This document shows, piece after piece, positions 8,855 through 18,127 of a stretch of DNA of 64,000 nt; position 1 is the stretch's first letter, and every line of letters starts with the position of its first letter. The notes below the pieces were generated by a model. It had not been told where the DNA came from. It searched no databases and saw nothing but the letters and a program-made list of their open reading frames with translations. Source of the stretch: Desulfitobacterium_A sp035539115 (GTDB lineage: Bacteria; Bacillota; Desulfitobacteriia; Desulfitobacteriales; Desulfitobacteriaceae); the NCBI RefSeq assembly GCF_035539115.1, contig NZ_DATLJA010000043.1:62001-126000 (forward strand), written 5' to 3'. A program made the position numbers and the translations under genes.

Positions 8855-10327
8855 ATGTTGAATTTAGACAACTATAAAATCGCCAAGAATGTTCATGCCT
8901 ATCACCAAGGGGATATCAATGTTGCGTATGATATTAATTCCGGCTCACTCCATGTTTTAGATGATCTGACGTTTGCTATTCTGCAAATCATGAAAAAGCT
9001 GCAGAGCAATGGGAAAGTTCTCAAGGTGCAAGAAATTTTCTCTTTGCTTCAGGGTGAAGGTCAAAATTGTTCTGAGGAGGAACTGCGCGAAGTTCTCGGC
9101 GAATTTGGAGAACTTCAGAAAGAGGGCATCCTTTTTTCGCCAGAGGCTGAAGAATGGAATCCGGTCTATCCCGAGCGCCCGATTATTAAGTCTATCTGCT
9201 TGCATGTAGCTCATGATTGTAATTTGCGGTGTAAGTATTGTTTTGCTGGAACGGGAGCTTTTGGCGGTGACCGGGGTTTAATGAATATTGAGACAGGTAA
9301 AAAAGGAATCGATTTTGTCCTGGATGCATCGGCCCACCGCAAACATTGTGAAGTCGATTTTTTTGGAGGAGAGCCGCTCCTTAATTTTCAAGTTGTTCTA
9401 GAGCTGGTTCATTATGGTCGGCAGGCGGCAGCAGAACGTGGCAAAACCATAAAATTTACCTTAACGACCAATGCAGTACTTCTCACAGAAGAGGTCCAGA
9501 ACTTTTTGGAGCAAGAGGATATCAGCGTCGTACTGAGTATCGATGGTCGGCCAGAGGTTCAGGACCAGATGCGTCCCTACGCCAATGGAAAGGGAAGTTA
9601 CGATCAAGTCGTTCCGCGTATCCAGCAGTTTGCAGCGAAACGTCCGGAATCTTCGCCACACGCTGTCGGAACGTATTACTACGCTCGGGGAACCTATACC
9701 CATTTTAATCTCGACTTTGACAAAGATGTGGACCATCTCCTTGAATTAGGAATCAAACAGATCTCGCTCGAACCAGTTGTGGCCAAGCCGGATGAATCCT
9801 ATGCTTTTCAAAAGGCTGATTTACCTAAGATCCTGAAAAGTTATGATCGCCTTGGGGAGGATCTTTTAGCACGCAAAATGAAAGGTGAAGAATTTAGCTT
9901 TTTCCATTTTAACGTTGCGCTGGAACAAGGCCCATGTTTGCCTAAACGGATATCTGGCTGTGGAGCGGGTCATGAATATGTCGCCATCTCTCCGGAGGGA
10001 GATCTTTACCCCTGCCATCAATTTGTGGGGCAAGAGGAGTTTAAGATGGGTTCTCTTTGGGATGAGCCAATAGAACTGAATCCCCATTTAATTCAAGCTT
10101 TCCGAAATGCTCATATTTATAAGAAAGCGTCTTGCCGAGATTGCTGGGCAAGGTATTCCTGTAGTGGGGGCTGCCACGCGGCAAACCATGCCTTTAGCGG
10201 TAAACTAGATGAAGTGTATACTTTAGGCTGCGAATTCCAAAGGAAGCGCTTAGAAGTCGCGCTTTATTTGCAAATCAAAGAGAAAAGTTTAAACTCTAGC
10301 TATGAAAAAGATTCGGCAACGAAATGA
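8855..10327 (+). CDS. scfB: SCIFF maturase, radical SAM/SPASM enzyme
   Basis: A 490-residue thioether-forming radical SAM enzyme for the SCIFF peptide. Residues 1-105 form a precursor-recognition region. The SAM cluster motif CNLRCKYC (CxxxCxxC) is near residue 120, followed by the FFGGEPLLNF motif near 170. The C-terminal SPASM region (about 365-465) has an early cysteine in GCGAGHEY, one in YPCHQF, then CRDCWARYSC, GGC and a last one in LGCEF, which fits two auxiliary 4Fe-4S clusters. It starts behind AGGAGAGG. Gene order scfA-scfB is the standard one. Secure. Confidence 0.95.
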   Translation: MLNLDNYKIAKNVHAYHQGDINVAYDINSGSLHVLDDLTFAILQIMKKLQSNGKVLKVQEIFSLLQGEGQNCSEEELREVLGEFGELQKEGILFSPEAEEWNPVYPERPIIKSICLHVAHDCNLRCKYCFAGTGAFGGDRGLMNIETGKKGIDFVLDASAHRKHCEVDFFGGEPLLNFQVVLELVHYGRQAAAERGKTIKFTLTTNAVLLTEEVQNFLEQEDISVVLSIDGRPEVQDQMRPYANGKGSYDQVVPRIQQFAAKRPESSPHAVGTYYYARGTYTHFNLDFDKDVDHLLELGIKQISLEPVVAKPDESYAFQKADLPKILKSYDRLGEDLLARKMKGEEFSFFHFNVALEQGPCLPKRISGCGAGHEYVAISPEGDLYPCHQFVGQEEFKMGSLWDEPIELNPHLIQAFRNAHIYKKASCRDCWARYSCSGGCHAANHAFSGKLDEVYTLGCEFQRKRLEVALYLQIKEKSLNSSYEKDSATK

Positions 10328-10402
10328 GTTAGGGCGTTAAAAGGGTCATCACTGTCTTAAGGGTCATTAGAAAAACTAAACGCAGAGCGGAGAGGATAAA
10401 AT

Positions 10403-12388
10403 ATGGCACTCAAGCGATCGGCTTGTCCGTTGAATTGTCCAGATAGTTGTGCCTTTCTGATAAATTATTCGGAAGAACAGGGACTGCAAGTCAGGGGGGA
10501 AAAAGAGAATCCAGTGACTCAGGGTTTTATCTGCTCGAAGGGGCAAGCCTTAGCTAAGCTGGTTTTCTCGCCGGATCGCCTAAAGTTTCCCTTGCTCAAG
10601 GATAAGCATAAAGGTAATTTCCAAAGAATCTCTTGGGATGAGGCTTATGAACTTTTGGCGCAAAAGATCCAGGAGACTCTGGATCAGACGGGTCCCTTAG
10701 GAATTCTTCACCATTATGATTATGCTCACAGTGGGGCATTACGAGCTTTGGATCAGCGTTTCTTTCAGGCTCTTGGGGGAATGACGGAGCCGGAGGGTAG
10801 TATGTGCTGGGGTGCCGGATATCGAGCTCAAGAGATTGATTTTGGCGGAGTGTATGAGAATGACTGGACAGAGCTCGTCCATGCCAAAGCCATAATCCTT
10901 TGGGGTAGGGATCCTGCCGTTACCAATATCCATCTTGTTCCGCATTTGTTGGCGGCCAAGCAAGAGGGTGCGCATCTCCTGGTGATTAATCCGACCCGGG
11001 TGAAAAGTGCTGACTTGGCTCAAGAATATCTCCGCGTTAATCCAGGTAGCGATGGGGTTTTGGCCTTAGGACTTGCGCATATAATTCTGCGTGAGGGCTG
11101 GCTTGATTGGGACTTTGTGCGGAATTACGTTCACGGCTTCGAAGAGTTTGCGCTTAAGGTTAAGGAATATGAGCCTGCGCAAGTAGCAGAGATAACCGGG
11201 ATAAACGTGGAAAAACTGGAGGAGTTGGCTCGTTGGATTAGTCATTCAGGCCCGGTGAGTTTTATCCCAGGCTATGGCTTACAGCGTTATGTCCAAGGTG
11301 GGAATACGCTACGTGCGATTAATGCGTTAGCAGCACTGACCGGAAATATTGGGAAGCCGGGTGCAGGGGTTTATTACGCTCATCAGTATCACAAGGGGCA
11401 GCTCAATACGGTTACTTTGCCTGAGGAGCGGTATCGTGTACGAAGATTTCCTCATCCATTTTTCGCGGAGAGTATCCAAAAAGCCGAGCCCCCGATTCAA
11501 ATGGCGGTGGTGACTCGTTCCAACCCCTTGCTTCAACAACCGAATTCCCTTCTCTGGAAGGAGGTCTGGAGCAGGATTCCTTTTAAAGTAACTTTGGACC
11601 TGGTTATGTCGGAGACGGCACGCCAATCCGATTTAGTGTTGCCTGTGACGACAATATTTGAAGAAGAAGATTTGATTGCGACTTCCTGGAGTCCGATGCT
11701 TCAAGTTACCGAAGAGATTGTTCCGCCTCAAGGTGAGGCTAAACCTGAACCCATGATCTTTAGTGAATTAGCTGAGCGTCTAGGTATTGGGCAGGAATTC
11801 CGCTTGACTCCGGCTGAATGGATTAGGGAGATTATCTCCCCCTTGCGTGAATACGGGATTACCCTGGAATCCTTGCGTCAAGGTCCTGTGCGAGCTCCCT
11901 ATATTCCGAAGGTAGCCTGGGAGAATTTAAACTTTGCAACCCCAAGTGGGAAAATTGAATTGGCTTCGGATTTGGCACTGAAGGAAGCAGGGGAACGAGT
12001 CGCTTCGCCTCGGATTCGGCAGGCTGGGAAGAATACGACTCTTTCAGTAGACTATCCCTATCATTTGCTGACTCCGCATCCCCAACAGGCCATTCATTCT
12101 CAGTTCCAAGCGGATGAGGGATTCCAGATGCTTATCCACCCAGATTTAGCGGCGAAGTTCTATCTTTTCCCGGGTGACCAGGCCCTCGTGGAAACGCAAT
12201 ATGGTCAGCTCTTGGCTCGAGTTTATGTTTCCGAGGACATTCATCCACAAACCGTTGTGATTCCTGAAGGGAGTACGAATAGCGGTTTAGGGGTAAATCA
12301 AATGATTCAAGGCCAGTGCTCAGATCTCGGCAAATCGACTTCGTACTATGAGGTCGGTTGTCAAATCCGCAAATGGCTTGTGGACTAA
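10403..12388 (+). CDS. Molybdopterin-dependent oxidoreductase (DMSO reductase superfamily)
   Basis: A 661-residue oxidoreductase with an N-terminal 4Fe-4S motif (CPLNCPDSC, then GFICSKG), the bis-MGD binding core and a C-terminal molydopterin-dinucleotide binding domain from about residue 540 (PYHLLTPHPQQAIHSQ). A cysteine in GSMCWGAG near residue 134 is a candidate molybdenum ligand. I see no twin-arginine signal, so the enzyme is probably cytoplasmic. No electron-transfer (FeS) or membrane-anchor subunit is encoded beside it. The substrate cannot be read from sequence. The ATG 10403 start follows GGAGAGG. It may be cotranscribed with scfB, since only 75 bases separate them, but a functional link is not shown. 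Confidence 0.85.
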   Translation: MALKRSACPLNCPDSCAFLINYSEEQGLQVRGEKENPVTQGFICSKGQALAKLVFSPDRLKFPLLKDKHKGNFQRISWDEAYELLAQKIQETLDQTGPLGILHHYDYAHSGALRALDQRFFQALGGMTEPEGSMCWGAGYRAQEIDFGGVYENDWTELVHAKAIILWGRDPAVTNIHLVPHLLAAKQEGAHLLVINPTRVKSADLAQEYLRVNPGSDGVLALGLAHIILREGWLDWDFVRNYVHGFEEFALKVKEYEPAQVAEITGINVEKLEELARWISHSGPVSFIPGYGLQRYVQGGNTLRAINALAALTGNIGKPGAGVYYAHQYHKGQLNTVTLPEERYRVRRFPHPFFAESIQKAEPPIQMAVVTRSNPLLQQPNSLLWKEVWSRIPFKVTLDLVMSETARQSDLVLPVTTIFEEEDLIATSWSPMLQVTEEIVPPQGEAKPEPMIFSELAERLGIGQEFRLTPAEWIREIISPLREYGITLESLRQGPVRAPYIPKVAWENLNFATPSGKIELASDLALKEAGERVASPRIRQAGKNTTLSVDYPYHLLTPHPQQAIHSQFQADEGFQMLIHPDLAAKFYLFPGDQALVETQYGQLLARVYVSEDIHPQTVVIPEGSTNSGLGVNQMIQGQCSDLGKSTSYYEVGCQIRKWLVD

Positions 12389-12450
12389 ATAAACTTGAGA
12401 TGTTAAAATAAGGAAGAACAGAAAGACCAATTGTTCAGGAGGGATTAAGA

Positions 12451-13086
12451 GTGCATAAAAAGCATCGGACTACGGCAATCATTATTGTTGCTTTGGTTAG
12501 CCTAAGCATGATAGGGTCATCTTTCGCTCTTTTTTTCAGTGATACACCCGGGACTCCGACTGCAACAGCAGCAAATTCTAAGAATTCTGCAGATTCCCAA
12601 GTACAAAGCTTGCAGAGCCAGGTTGACGGTCTTAATCAAGCCGTTAAGGCGAATCCGCAAGATCCCAATCTTCACCTCAGTCTAGCAAATTCTTACTATG
12701 ACTTGGGCATAGCTCAATTGAATAGTAAGCAAGATCAAGCGGCTACAGCCAGTTTGAAGCAGGCGACAAATGAGTACCAAGAGGTGCTCAAGAGTAAAAA
12801 GGATGATGTCAATATCATGGTGGATATGGCAACAGCAGCTTTTTATGGCGGGGATAATACTTTAGCCGAGACAACCTTTAAGCAGGCCTTAGCGATCAAA
12901 CCAGACTTTTTAAATGCTTTACTTAATTACGGGATTTTTCTAATGGAGGCTAAAGGAGATTATTTGGGGGCTATTGCCGAGTTTAATCAAGCCTTAAGCA
13001 CGAATCCCTCATCGACAGATGCAGATCGCATTAAAGGCTTAATCAGTACGGCGCAAGCTAAGCTTAACGGGAACGCTGGAAAATAA
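12451..13086 (+). CDS. Membrane-anchored tetratricopeptide repeat protein
   Basis: A 211-residue protein with one N-terminal membrane segment (about residues 8-28), a low-complexity Ala/Thr/Ser linker, a short coiled region, and about three TPR units from about residue 60 (NPQDPNLHLSLANSYYDLG, then the KPDFLNALLNYG and NPSS-containing units). It probably faces the outside and acts as a protein-binding scaffold. The GTG start at 12451 follows AGGAGGG. It stands alone between the molybdoenzyme and walJ. Partners are unknown. Confidence 0.8.
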   Translation: MHKKHRTTAIIIVALVSLSMIGSSFALFFSDTPGTPTATAANSKNSADSQVQSLQSQVDGLNQAVKANPQDPNLHLSLANSYYDLGIAQLNSKQDQAATASLKQATNEYQEVLKSKKDDVNIMVDMATAAFYGGDNTLAETTFKQALAIKPDFLNALLNYGIFLMEAKGDYLGAIAEFNQALSTNPSSTDADRIKGLISTAQAKLNGNAGK

Positions 13087-13141
13087 GGAAAGTCCTTTAC
13101 TTTCACCTTTCAGATCCAATAAATTATTAGAGGCTGTTCAC

Positions 13142-13171
13142 AAAATCTCCATTTCTTTGGAGATTTTCTTT
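13142..13171 (+). terminator. Terminator after the TPR gene
   Basis: AAAATCTCC at 13142-13150, loop ATTTCTTT, GGAGATTTT at 13159-13167, then CTTTT. A TATAAT box at 13175-13180 directly after it is the likely -10 of walJ; no good -35 is visible. Confidence 0.8.
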
Positions 13172-13209
13172 TGCTATAATAGAAGTTACTGGGAAGAAGG
13201 TAAAGAATA

Positions 13210-14022
13210 GTGCATTTTGCGACGCTAGTGAGTGGTAGTTCCGGCAACGCAACTGTCGTCGGGCATAAAAATCGAAACTTTCTTATTGACTGTGGTGTTT
13301 CCCTTAAAGCCTTGCTTAATAATCTTGCTCTTTTAAATATTCCTGCCACGGAAATTGAGGGCATCATTGTGACGCATGAACATACCGATCATATTAAAGG
13401 AATTGGCCCTGTCGCGCGTAAACTTAAGATCCCGATTTTTGCGACAGCGGGAATTTGGGAGGAGATGACTCCTTCTCTCGGGAAAATTGATGAACAGCAA
13501 AGGATTATTATCAAAGATTCTTTTTCATGTGCTGGACTAAAGGTTCAAGTTTTTCCGACCTCACATGATAGTAGGGAAAGTTACGGATTTAGAATTCAAG
13601 GCCCTGTTATGGGATCTGCTAGGGAAAAAACGCTTGGCATAGCAACAGATACCGGGATAATTACTGAGGAAATGAATCATTATCTCAAGGGGTGTGATGC
13701 CCTCATTGTCGAGGCCAATCATGATGAAGAAAGATTATGGAATGGAAGGTATCCCTGGTATCTAAAAAAACGAATTAGTGGAAATCGGGGGCACCTTGAA
13801 AATAAACAACTGGCTGAGGGACTTTTGGAATGGATTCAAGGGAATACCGAACGTGTTGTCCTAGCCCACTTAAGTGAAGAAAATAATACTCCGGAACTGG
13901 CCCTTTCGACCGTTCTCAAAATTCTTAAGGATTCACACGTGGCGAAGGATAATCCAGACTTGCGTTTAAGAGTTGCACCACGTTATACGCCGCATGAACT
14001 TATTATTTTGGGAGAAGACTAA
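13210..14022 (+). CDS. walJ: WalJ/YycJ-type MBL-fold metallohydrolase
   Basis: A 270-residue metallo-beta-lactamase fold protein. The metal motif is THEHTDH near residue 57 (HxHxDH); further ligand candidates are TSHDS near 119, TDTG near 145 and the C-terminal AHLS. The N-terminus FATLVSGSSGNATVV is characteristic of the YycJ branch, which in other Firmicutes is linked to the WalRK cell-wall regulon and to DNA-end processing. No walRK genes are in this window, but htrA and rlmH follow directly, as in the classic yycJ-htrA-rlmH order. Starts at GTG 13210. Confidence 0.88.
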   Translation: MHFATLVSGSSGNATVVGHKNRNFLIDCGVSLKALLNNLALLNIPATEIEGIIVTHEHTDHIKGIGPVARKLKIPIFATAGIWEEMTPSLGKIDEQQRIIIKDSFSCAGLKVQVFPTSHDSRESYGFRIQGPVMGSAREKTLGIATDTGIITEEMNHYLKGCDALIVEANHDEERLWNGRYPWYLKKRISGNRGHLENKQLAEGLLEWIQGNTERVVLAHLSEENNTPELALSTVLKILKDSHVAKDNPDLRLRVAPRYTPHELIILGED

Positions 14023-14049
14023 ATTCAGAAATTGAGGAGGTCGAGGATT

Positions 14050-15216
14050 ATGAGTTATTATAATAATCCCGGGAAATACCCCGAGTATTCACCCGGTTCT
14101 TCCAGACGTAGACCCGGAATTTTCTTTATCGTGGTCTTAGCCTTAGTTAGTGCGCTTGTGGGTGGACTGATTTCAGCTGCCATCGTCATCCCAAATGTCT
14201 ATGGTAATCAAGTCGCTACCAATCAAGTGGTTTTAGGTCAAGGAACAACTACCCCGCCCGTTAATGTTACAAACCCTACCGGTTTTCCAATTGCTGAGGT
14301 TTCGAAGGCTGTAGGGCCAGCTGTAGTTGGGGTGGGTAACTTCCAGCAAAAAGGGCGTTTATTTGGGAATAGCGGCATGGCTGAAGTGGGAAGTGGTTCC
14401 GGTTTTATTATCGATGCTAAAAATGGCTACATCGCAACCAATAATCATGTTATTGAAGGGGCTAAAAAAATCGTTGTTAGTTTGGCTGATGGACGAAATG
14501 TCGATGCAACGCTTGTTGGAGCCGATACCCGTACGGATTTGGCAGTCATCAAAATTTCTGAAGTTAATAATTTAACGGGTGCTCAATTTGGCGACTCGGA
14601 GAAACTTCAAGTTGGAGAGCCTGTCGTAGCTATCGGTAATCCGGGAGGCCAGGAATTTGCCCGTTCGGTAACGGCAGGGGTGGTTTCGGCCAAAAACCGT
14701 GTTTTGGAGATTCAGGGGGAATCAAGTTTTAACCTGATCCAGACCGATGCGGCAATCAACCCAGGAAATAGCGGTGGGCCATTGGTTAATTATCAAGGAC
14801 AAGTGATTGGCATTAATTCGGCTAAAAATGCTGAACCGGGCTATGAAGGAATGGGTTTTGCGATTCCCATCACTGATGCCCTACCCTTCATTCAACAGAT
14901 GATTGAAAAGGGCTATGCTAGCCATCCTGGTCTGAACGTTTCAATCGATGAGCGTTATACAGAAGAATGGGCAGCTCAGCAAGGTTGGCCAGCTGGGGCT
15001 TATGTTGCCCAGGTAGCTACCGGTGGTCCGGCAGATAAAGCAGGAATTAAAGCAGGGGATGTTGTGACGAAGGTTAATGAGGCCACGATTAAGAATGCTT
15101 TAAATCTCACTCGTCAACTCTTTCGATTTAAGCCTGGGGATAAAATAACGGTCACATATTATCGGAATGGCGCGACCCAAGATGTATCGGTGACCTTGGC
15201 TGAGCTGAAGCAGTAA
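14050..15216 (+). CDS. htrA: HtrA-type trypsin-like serine protease with PDZ domain
   Basis: A 388-residue membrane-anchored protease for misfolded exported proteins. A Pro/Gly-rich cytoplasmic tail is followed by one membrane segment (about residues 22-46), then the protease domain with the catalytic triad in NNHVIEG, TDLAVIK and GNSGGPL, and one C-terminal PDZ domain (from about 285, GPADKAGIKAGDVV). I choose ATG 14050 because AGGAGG at 14036-14041 is well placed for it; the longer TTG 14032 frame would overlap that site. It sits 27 bases after walJ. Length is typical of Firmicute HtrA/HtrB. Confidence 0.92.
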   Translation: MSYYNNPGKYPEYSPGSSRRRPGIFFIVVLALVSALVGGLISAAIVIPNVYGNQVATNQVVLGQGTTTPPVNVTNPTGFPIAEVSKAVGPAVVGVGNFQQKGRLFGNSGMAEVGSGSGFIIDAKNGYIATNNHVIEGAKKIVVSLADGRNVDATLVGADTRTDLAVIKISEVNNLTGAQFGDSEKLQVGEPVVAIGNPGGQEFARSVTAGVVSAKNRVLEIQGESSFNLIQTDAAINPGNSGGPLVNYQGQVIGINSAKNAEPGYEGMGFAIPITDALPFIQQMIEKGYASHPGLNVSIDERYTEEWAAQQGWPAGAYVAQVATGGPADKAGIKAGDVVTKVNEATIKNALNLTRQLFRFKPGDKITVTYYRNGATQDVSVTLAELKQ

Positions 15217-15295
15217 TAAGGAACTAGGAACTTAGTGGCGGTTTGCCATCGGACAATGACTTAAGTGAGAGAAAGAAGTTAAATTAAGATACATG

Positions 15296-15336
15296 AAGAA
15301 GGGGAGAATACAAAGCAATTGTATCCTCCCCTTCTT
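15296..15336 (+). terminator. Long hairpin between htrA and rlmH
   Basis: AAGAAGGGGAG-A-ATACAA pairs with TTGTAT-C-CTCCCCTTCTT at 15319-15336. No strong T run follows, so it may attenuate, or protect the htrA message end, rather than fully terminate. Confidence 0.65.
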
Positions 15337-15354
15337 AGAATTTGAGGTGAGAAT

Positions 15355-15837
15355 ATGTTGCAGGCTAAGGTCGTGGCCGTGGGTAAGGTGAAAGAAAAAT
15401 TTTTACAGGAAGGGATAAGAGAGTACTCGAAAAGACTGAGTTCCTATCTGCGATTAGATATCGTCGAGGTTACGGATGAGCCTTGTCCGGAGAAGCTCTC
15501 CGAGGCGGAGGAAGATCGCGTTCGGGAGAAGGAAGGAGAGCGAATTCTTAAAGCTCTGAATTCCCAAGACTATGTTGTGTTGCTTGATCTTAAGGGTAAG
15601 GAATTGACATCACCGGAACTCGCCAATTTTATAGATGATTTGGCATTGTATGGACGAAGTAATATCGCCTGGGTGATTGGTGGATCACTAGGAGTTGCGG
15701 ATTCGGTTCGCGAGCGCTCAGATTTTTGCTGGTCGTTTTCAAAATTAACTTTTCCCCATCTACTGATGCGGGTTATGCTTTTGGAGCAGATATATCGGGC
15801 TATGAAAATAAGTAAGGGAGAGCCGTATCATAAGTAG
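15355..15837 (+). CDS. rlmH: 23S rRNA (pseudouridine1915-N3)-methyltransferase RlmH
   Basis: A 160-residue SPOUT-fold methyltransferase that modifies position 1915 in helix 69 of 23S rRNA on assembled ribosomes. Seen are the SAM-binding GGSLGVAD knot motif near residue 108 and the family C-terminus GEPYHK. Length is standard (about 155-160). ATG 15355 follows GAGGTGAG. Its place after walJ and htrA is conserved in Firmicutes. Secure. Confidence 0.95.
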   Translation: MLQAKVVAVGKVKEKFLQEGIREYSKRLSSYLRLDIVEVTDEPCPEKLSEAEEDRVREKEGERILKALNSQDYVVLLDLKGKELTSPELANFIDDLALYGRSNIAWVIGGSLGVADSVRERSDFCWSFSKLTFPHLLMRVMLLEQIYRAMKISKGEPYHK

Positions 15838-15871
15838 AGGCGGATCAAGGCTTCTTAACTTTTAAACTTCA

Positions 15872-16025
15872 TTCCAATGGAGTAGGCTCGGTCCTAGTTA
15901 CGATTTCACCGATGAACTGGGTGTGCAGACCAATATCGACCGTATGTATTAGTCGACATTCCAAAATCAGGGGGAATTCTCTAACATAAGGGGCATCAAC
16001 AATTTCACTCTTAACTGCGGTTAAA
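15872..16025 (-). pseudogene. Remnant of a flavin reductase family gene
   Basis: The minus strand of this otherwise empty 304-base gap (15838-16141) reads about 45 residues in one frame: TAVKSEIVDAPYVREFPL, then ILECRL, then GLHTQFIGEIV. This matches the FMN-binding flavin reductase (DIM6/NTAB-like) family, in the part where EFPLxLEC and LHTQFIGEI are conserved. There is no start, and the C-terminal third and most of the N-terminus are missing, so it is a decayed fragment. It ends near rlmH and shows that a gene was lost between rlmH and benE. Confidence 0.6.
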
Positions 16026-16075
16026 AGTAATTATATTATGATAGCCGGGCTGCCATAAGACAAAAAATATTATGC

Positions 16076-16105
16076 TTGTGGCTGTTGTATTTTACAAACT
16101 ATAAT
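16076..16105 (+). promoter_or_regulatory. Likely promoter of benE
   Basis: TATAAT at 16100-16105 with TTGTGG at 16076-16081, spacer 18 bases, 36 bases before the ATG. Confidence 0.55.
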
Positions 16106-16141
16106 AAAAGAGAAAATTAACTACTTAGAGGGAATGCAAGC

Positions 16142-17323
16142 ATGGAAAACCATACGTTTCGAGATTTGAATCCAAGAAATATTGTGGCCGGGATTGTAGC
16201 TGCCTTATTAGCGATTACAGGTCCACCTGCTCTGATTTTAGAAGCAGCTGCCAAAGGAAATTTCACGACAACACAAACAATTGCTTGGATGTTTTCTGTT
16301 TATGTATTCGGCGGGGTTTTTAGCATCCTCATGCCCTTACGTTATCGGATGCCGATCGTGGGGGCCCATTCGATTACTGGGGTAGCCTTTCTTGCCACAG
16401 TTACCGCGCAATTTACCTATCATGAACTCATCGGTTCTTATCTTTTGGCCGCTTTGCTGATGCTACTAATTGGGGTTCTGGGTATTTTTTCAAAGTTAAT
16501 GGATTATGTACCCAAGGAAATTATCGCAGCAATGCTCGCGGGCATGATCACAAAATATATGGTTAATTTTGTGGTTTCGATAAGTCAGCTAGTATTCGTG
16601 GGTGGCTCTGCACTTCTTGCCTATCTCTTTTTTAGTAAAGGAAAGAAGCGGATTCCGCCTATGGTTGCTGGGGTTCTAACAGGAACTGTCCTCTTACTTT
16701 TAACCTATCCCCTGAGTAGTAAGGGGATGAAGGTCCCTTTTGTTTTTCCACACGTTCAAGTTCCTGAGTTTAGCTCCATAAGCTTCCTCTCAGTTTCCAT
16801 TCCTCTTGCCCTGCTTATTTTAAGCAATGATGCGGCGGTCGGGATTGGGGCTTTAGAACAAAATGATTTTCATCCACCTGTCAATCGGGTCGTTACCTTG
16901 AGTGGTATTTTTTCGATCATTACGAGTTTCTTCGGCGGACAATCCGCAAATATTGCGGGAATGATGTCGGCGATTTGTGCAGGTGAAGAGGCTGGCCCGA
17001 AGGAAAAGAGGTATATGGGAGCTGTTGTTTCGGGAGTCATTATTCTGTTCTTTGGATTATTTTCCTGGAAGCTGGTTCCCTGGATTCAGGCTTTACCACC
17101 AGCATTTATTTCGATCCTTGTTGGCTTTGCCCTTCTTGGTGTGTTTGGCAACAGTCTACAGATTAGTTTTTCCCGACCGACGATGAAACTAAGTGTGGCT
17201 TTTGCTTTTGTGATCGCTTTATCGAATATTACGATCTTAAGTATAAGTGCCCCCGTATGGTCCTTATTAGTCGGGACATTGATTGCCCGCTACATTGAAG
17301 AGCAGACGAGTATTCCCAGTTGA
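16142..17323 (+). CDS. benE: BenE-family transporter (benzoate/H+ symporter type)
   Basis: A 393-residue membrane protein with about 11-12 hydrophobic segments. BenE family features visible are the N-terminal NPRNIVAGIVAALLAITGPP, a PIVGAHSITGVAF stretch near residue 75, and the segment with SNDAAVGIGALEQ and GGQSANIAGMMSAICAG in the last third. The family is related to the nucleobase/xanthine transport fold and imports benzoate in Acinetobacter. The true substrate here is unknown, because no benzoate genes are nearby. The 3' end overlaps the convergent MBL gene by 57 bases. Confidence 0.85.
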   Translation: MENHTFRDLNPRNIVAGIVAALLAITGPPALILEAAAKGNFTTTQTIAWMFSVYVFGGVFSILMPLRYRMPIVGAHSITGVAFLATVTAQFTYHELIGSYLLAALLMLLIGVLGIFSKLMDYVPKEIIAAMLAGMITKYMVNFVVSISQLVFVGGSALLAYLFFSKGKKRIPPMVAGVLTGTVLLLLTYPLSSKGMKVPFVFPHVQVPEFSSISFLSVSIPLALLILSNDAAVGIGALEQNDFHPPVNRVVTLSGIFSIITSFFGGQSANIAGMMSAICAGEEAGPKEKRYMGAVVSGVIILFFGLFSWKLVPWIQALPPAFISILVGFALLGVFGNSLQISFSRPTMKLSVAFAFVIALSNITILSISAPVWSLLVGTLIARYIEEQTSIPS

Positions 17324-18007
17324 GGAGAAGTTTAGCTGTTGCCCTTGATGGGTAATTTCAATGACTTTTGTGGGGGAATCCGTCATTTTCTGGGCAAAGG
17401 TTTTGGAGACCTGAAGATCATCGGCGAAATGCATGGGAATCAAGAACTGAGGATGAATTTCCTGAATAAAATGTTCGGCACCGGCCGAATAATTTTCCTC
17501 TAATCTTGGATCGACGGGAAAAAAGGCAATATCGATTTGTTCTCCCTTGAGTTTCTTGATTTCATCTTTAAACCCCTTTTCGGCTTTAACCATTTCTTCT
17601 GGAGTATCTCGCCAGTACCACCAATTTAGGTCACCGGCATGGAAGAGACGTAGGCCCTCACATTCGACGAGGAAGGAAACACCGATATCGGTAGAGTTAT
17701 AGGCTTTAACTTTAAGGCCATCGACCGTGATCACTTCATTAGGAGCCAAGGAATGAACATGGTTGACCGTGGGGGGGACAGGAATATCGCTACTTAATAT
17801 GTACTGGGTGGCAGGTCTCCTTTTCTGCCATTCGAAGATGACAGGATTAAAATGGTCAGGATGGCTATGCGAGGAAAAAATAAAAGTCACTTTGTCGTTG
17901 AGCTGGATTGGACCTCGATAATAATCAAAGACCAGAACATGATGCTCGGTTTCGACACTAAAACCACTATGATATAAATAATTAATTTTGATATTCAAAT
18001 TCTCCAT
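17267..18007 (-). CDS. MBL-fold metallohydrolase
   Basis: A protein of about 246 residues with a metallo-beta-lactamase fold. The metal motif SSHSHPDHFN is near residue 50, HAGDLNWW near 123 gives the aspartate ligand, and IPMHFADD near 190 gives the C-terminal histidine. It resembles UlaG-like and YycJ-unrelated MBL proteins of unknown substrate. I start at ATG 18007, because AGAGGTG lies 7 bases before it; the GTG at 18016 is the longer alternative. The C-terminus overlaps the 3' end of benE on the other strand. Confidence 0.75.
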   Translation of the reverse strand: MENLNIKINYLYHSGFSVETEHHVLVFDYYRGPIQLNDKVTFIFSSHSHPDHFNPVIFEWQKRRPATQYILSSDIPVPPTVNHVHSLAPNEVITVDGLKVKAYNSTDIGVSFLVECEGLRLFHAGDLNWWYWRDTPEEMVKAEKGFKDEIKKLKGEQIDIAFFPVDPRLEENYSAGAEHFIQEIHPQFLIPMHFADDLQVSKTFAQKMTDSPTKVIEITHQGQQLNFSSTGNTRLLFNVAGNQCPD

Positions 18008-18127
18008 TGTTATCACCTCTTAATGATTATACAATAATTATGGATAATCCTAACGATTTTATGATCGAGATTTATTGATGATTTTGGGATATACTAATAC
18101 AATAGATTGAAGAGGAAGGGATTCGAG

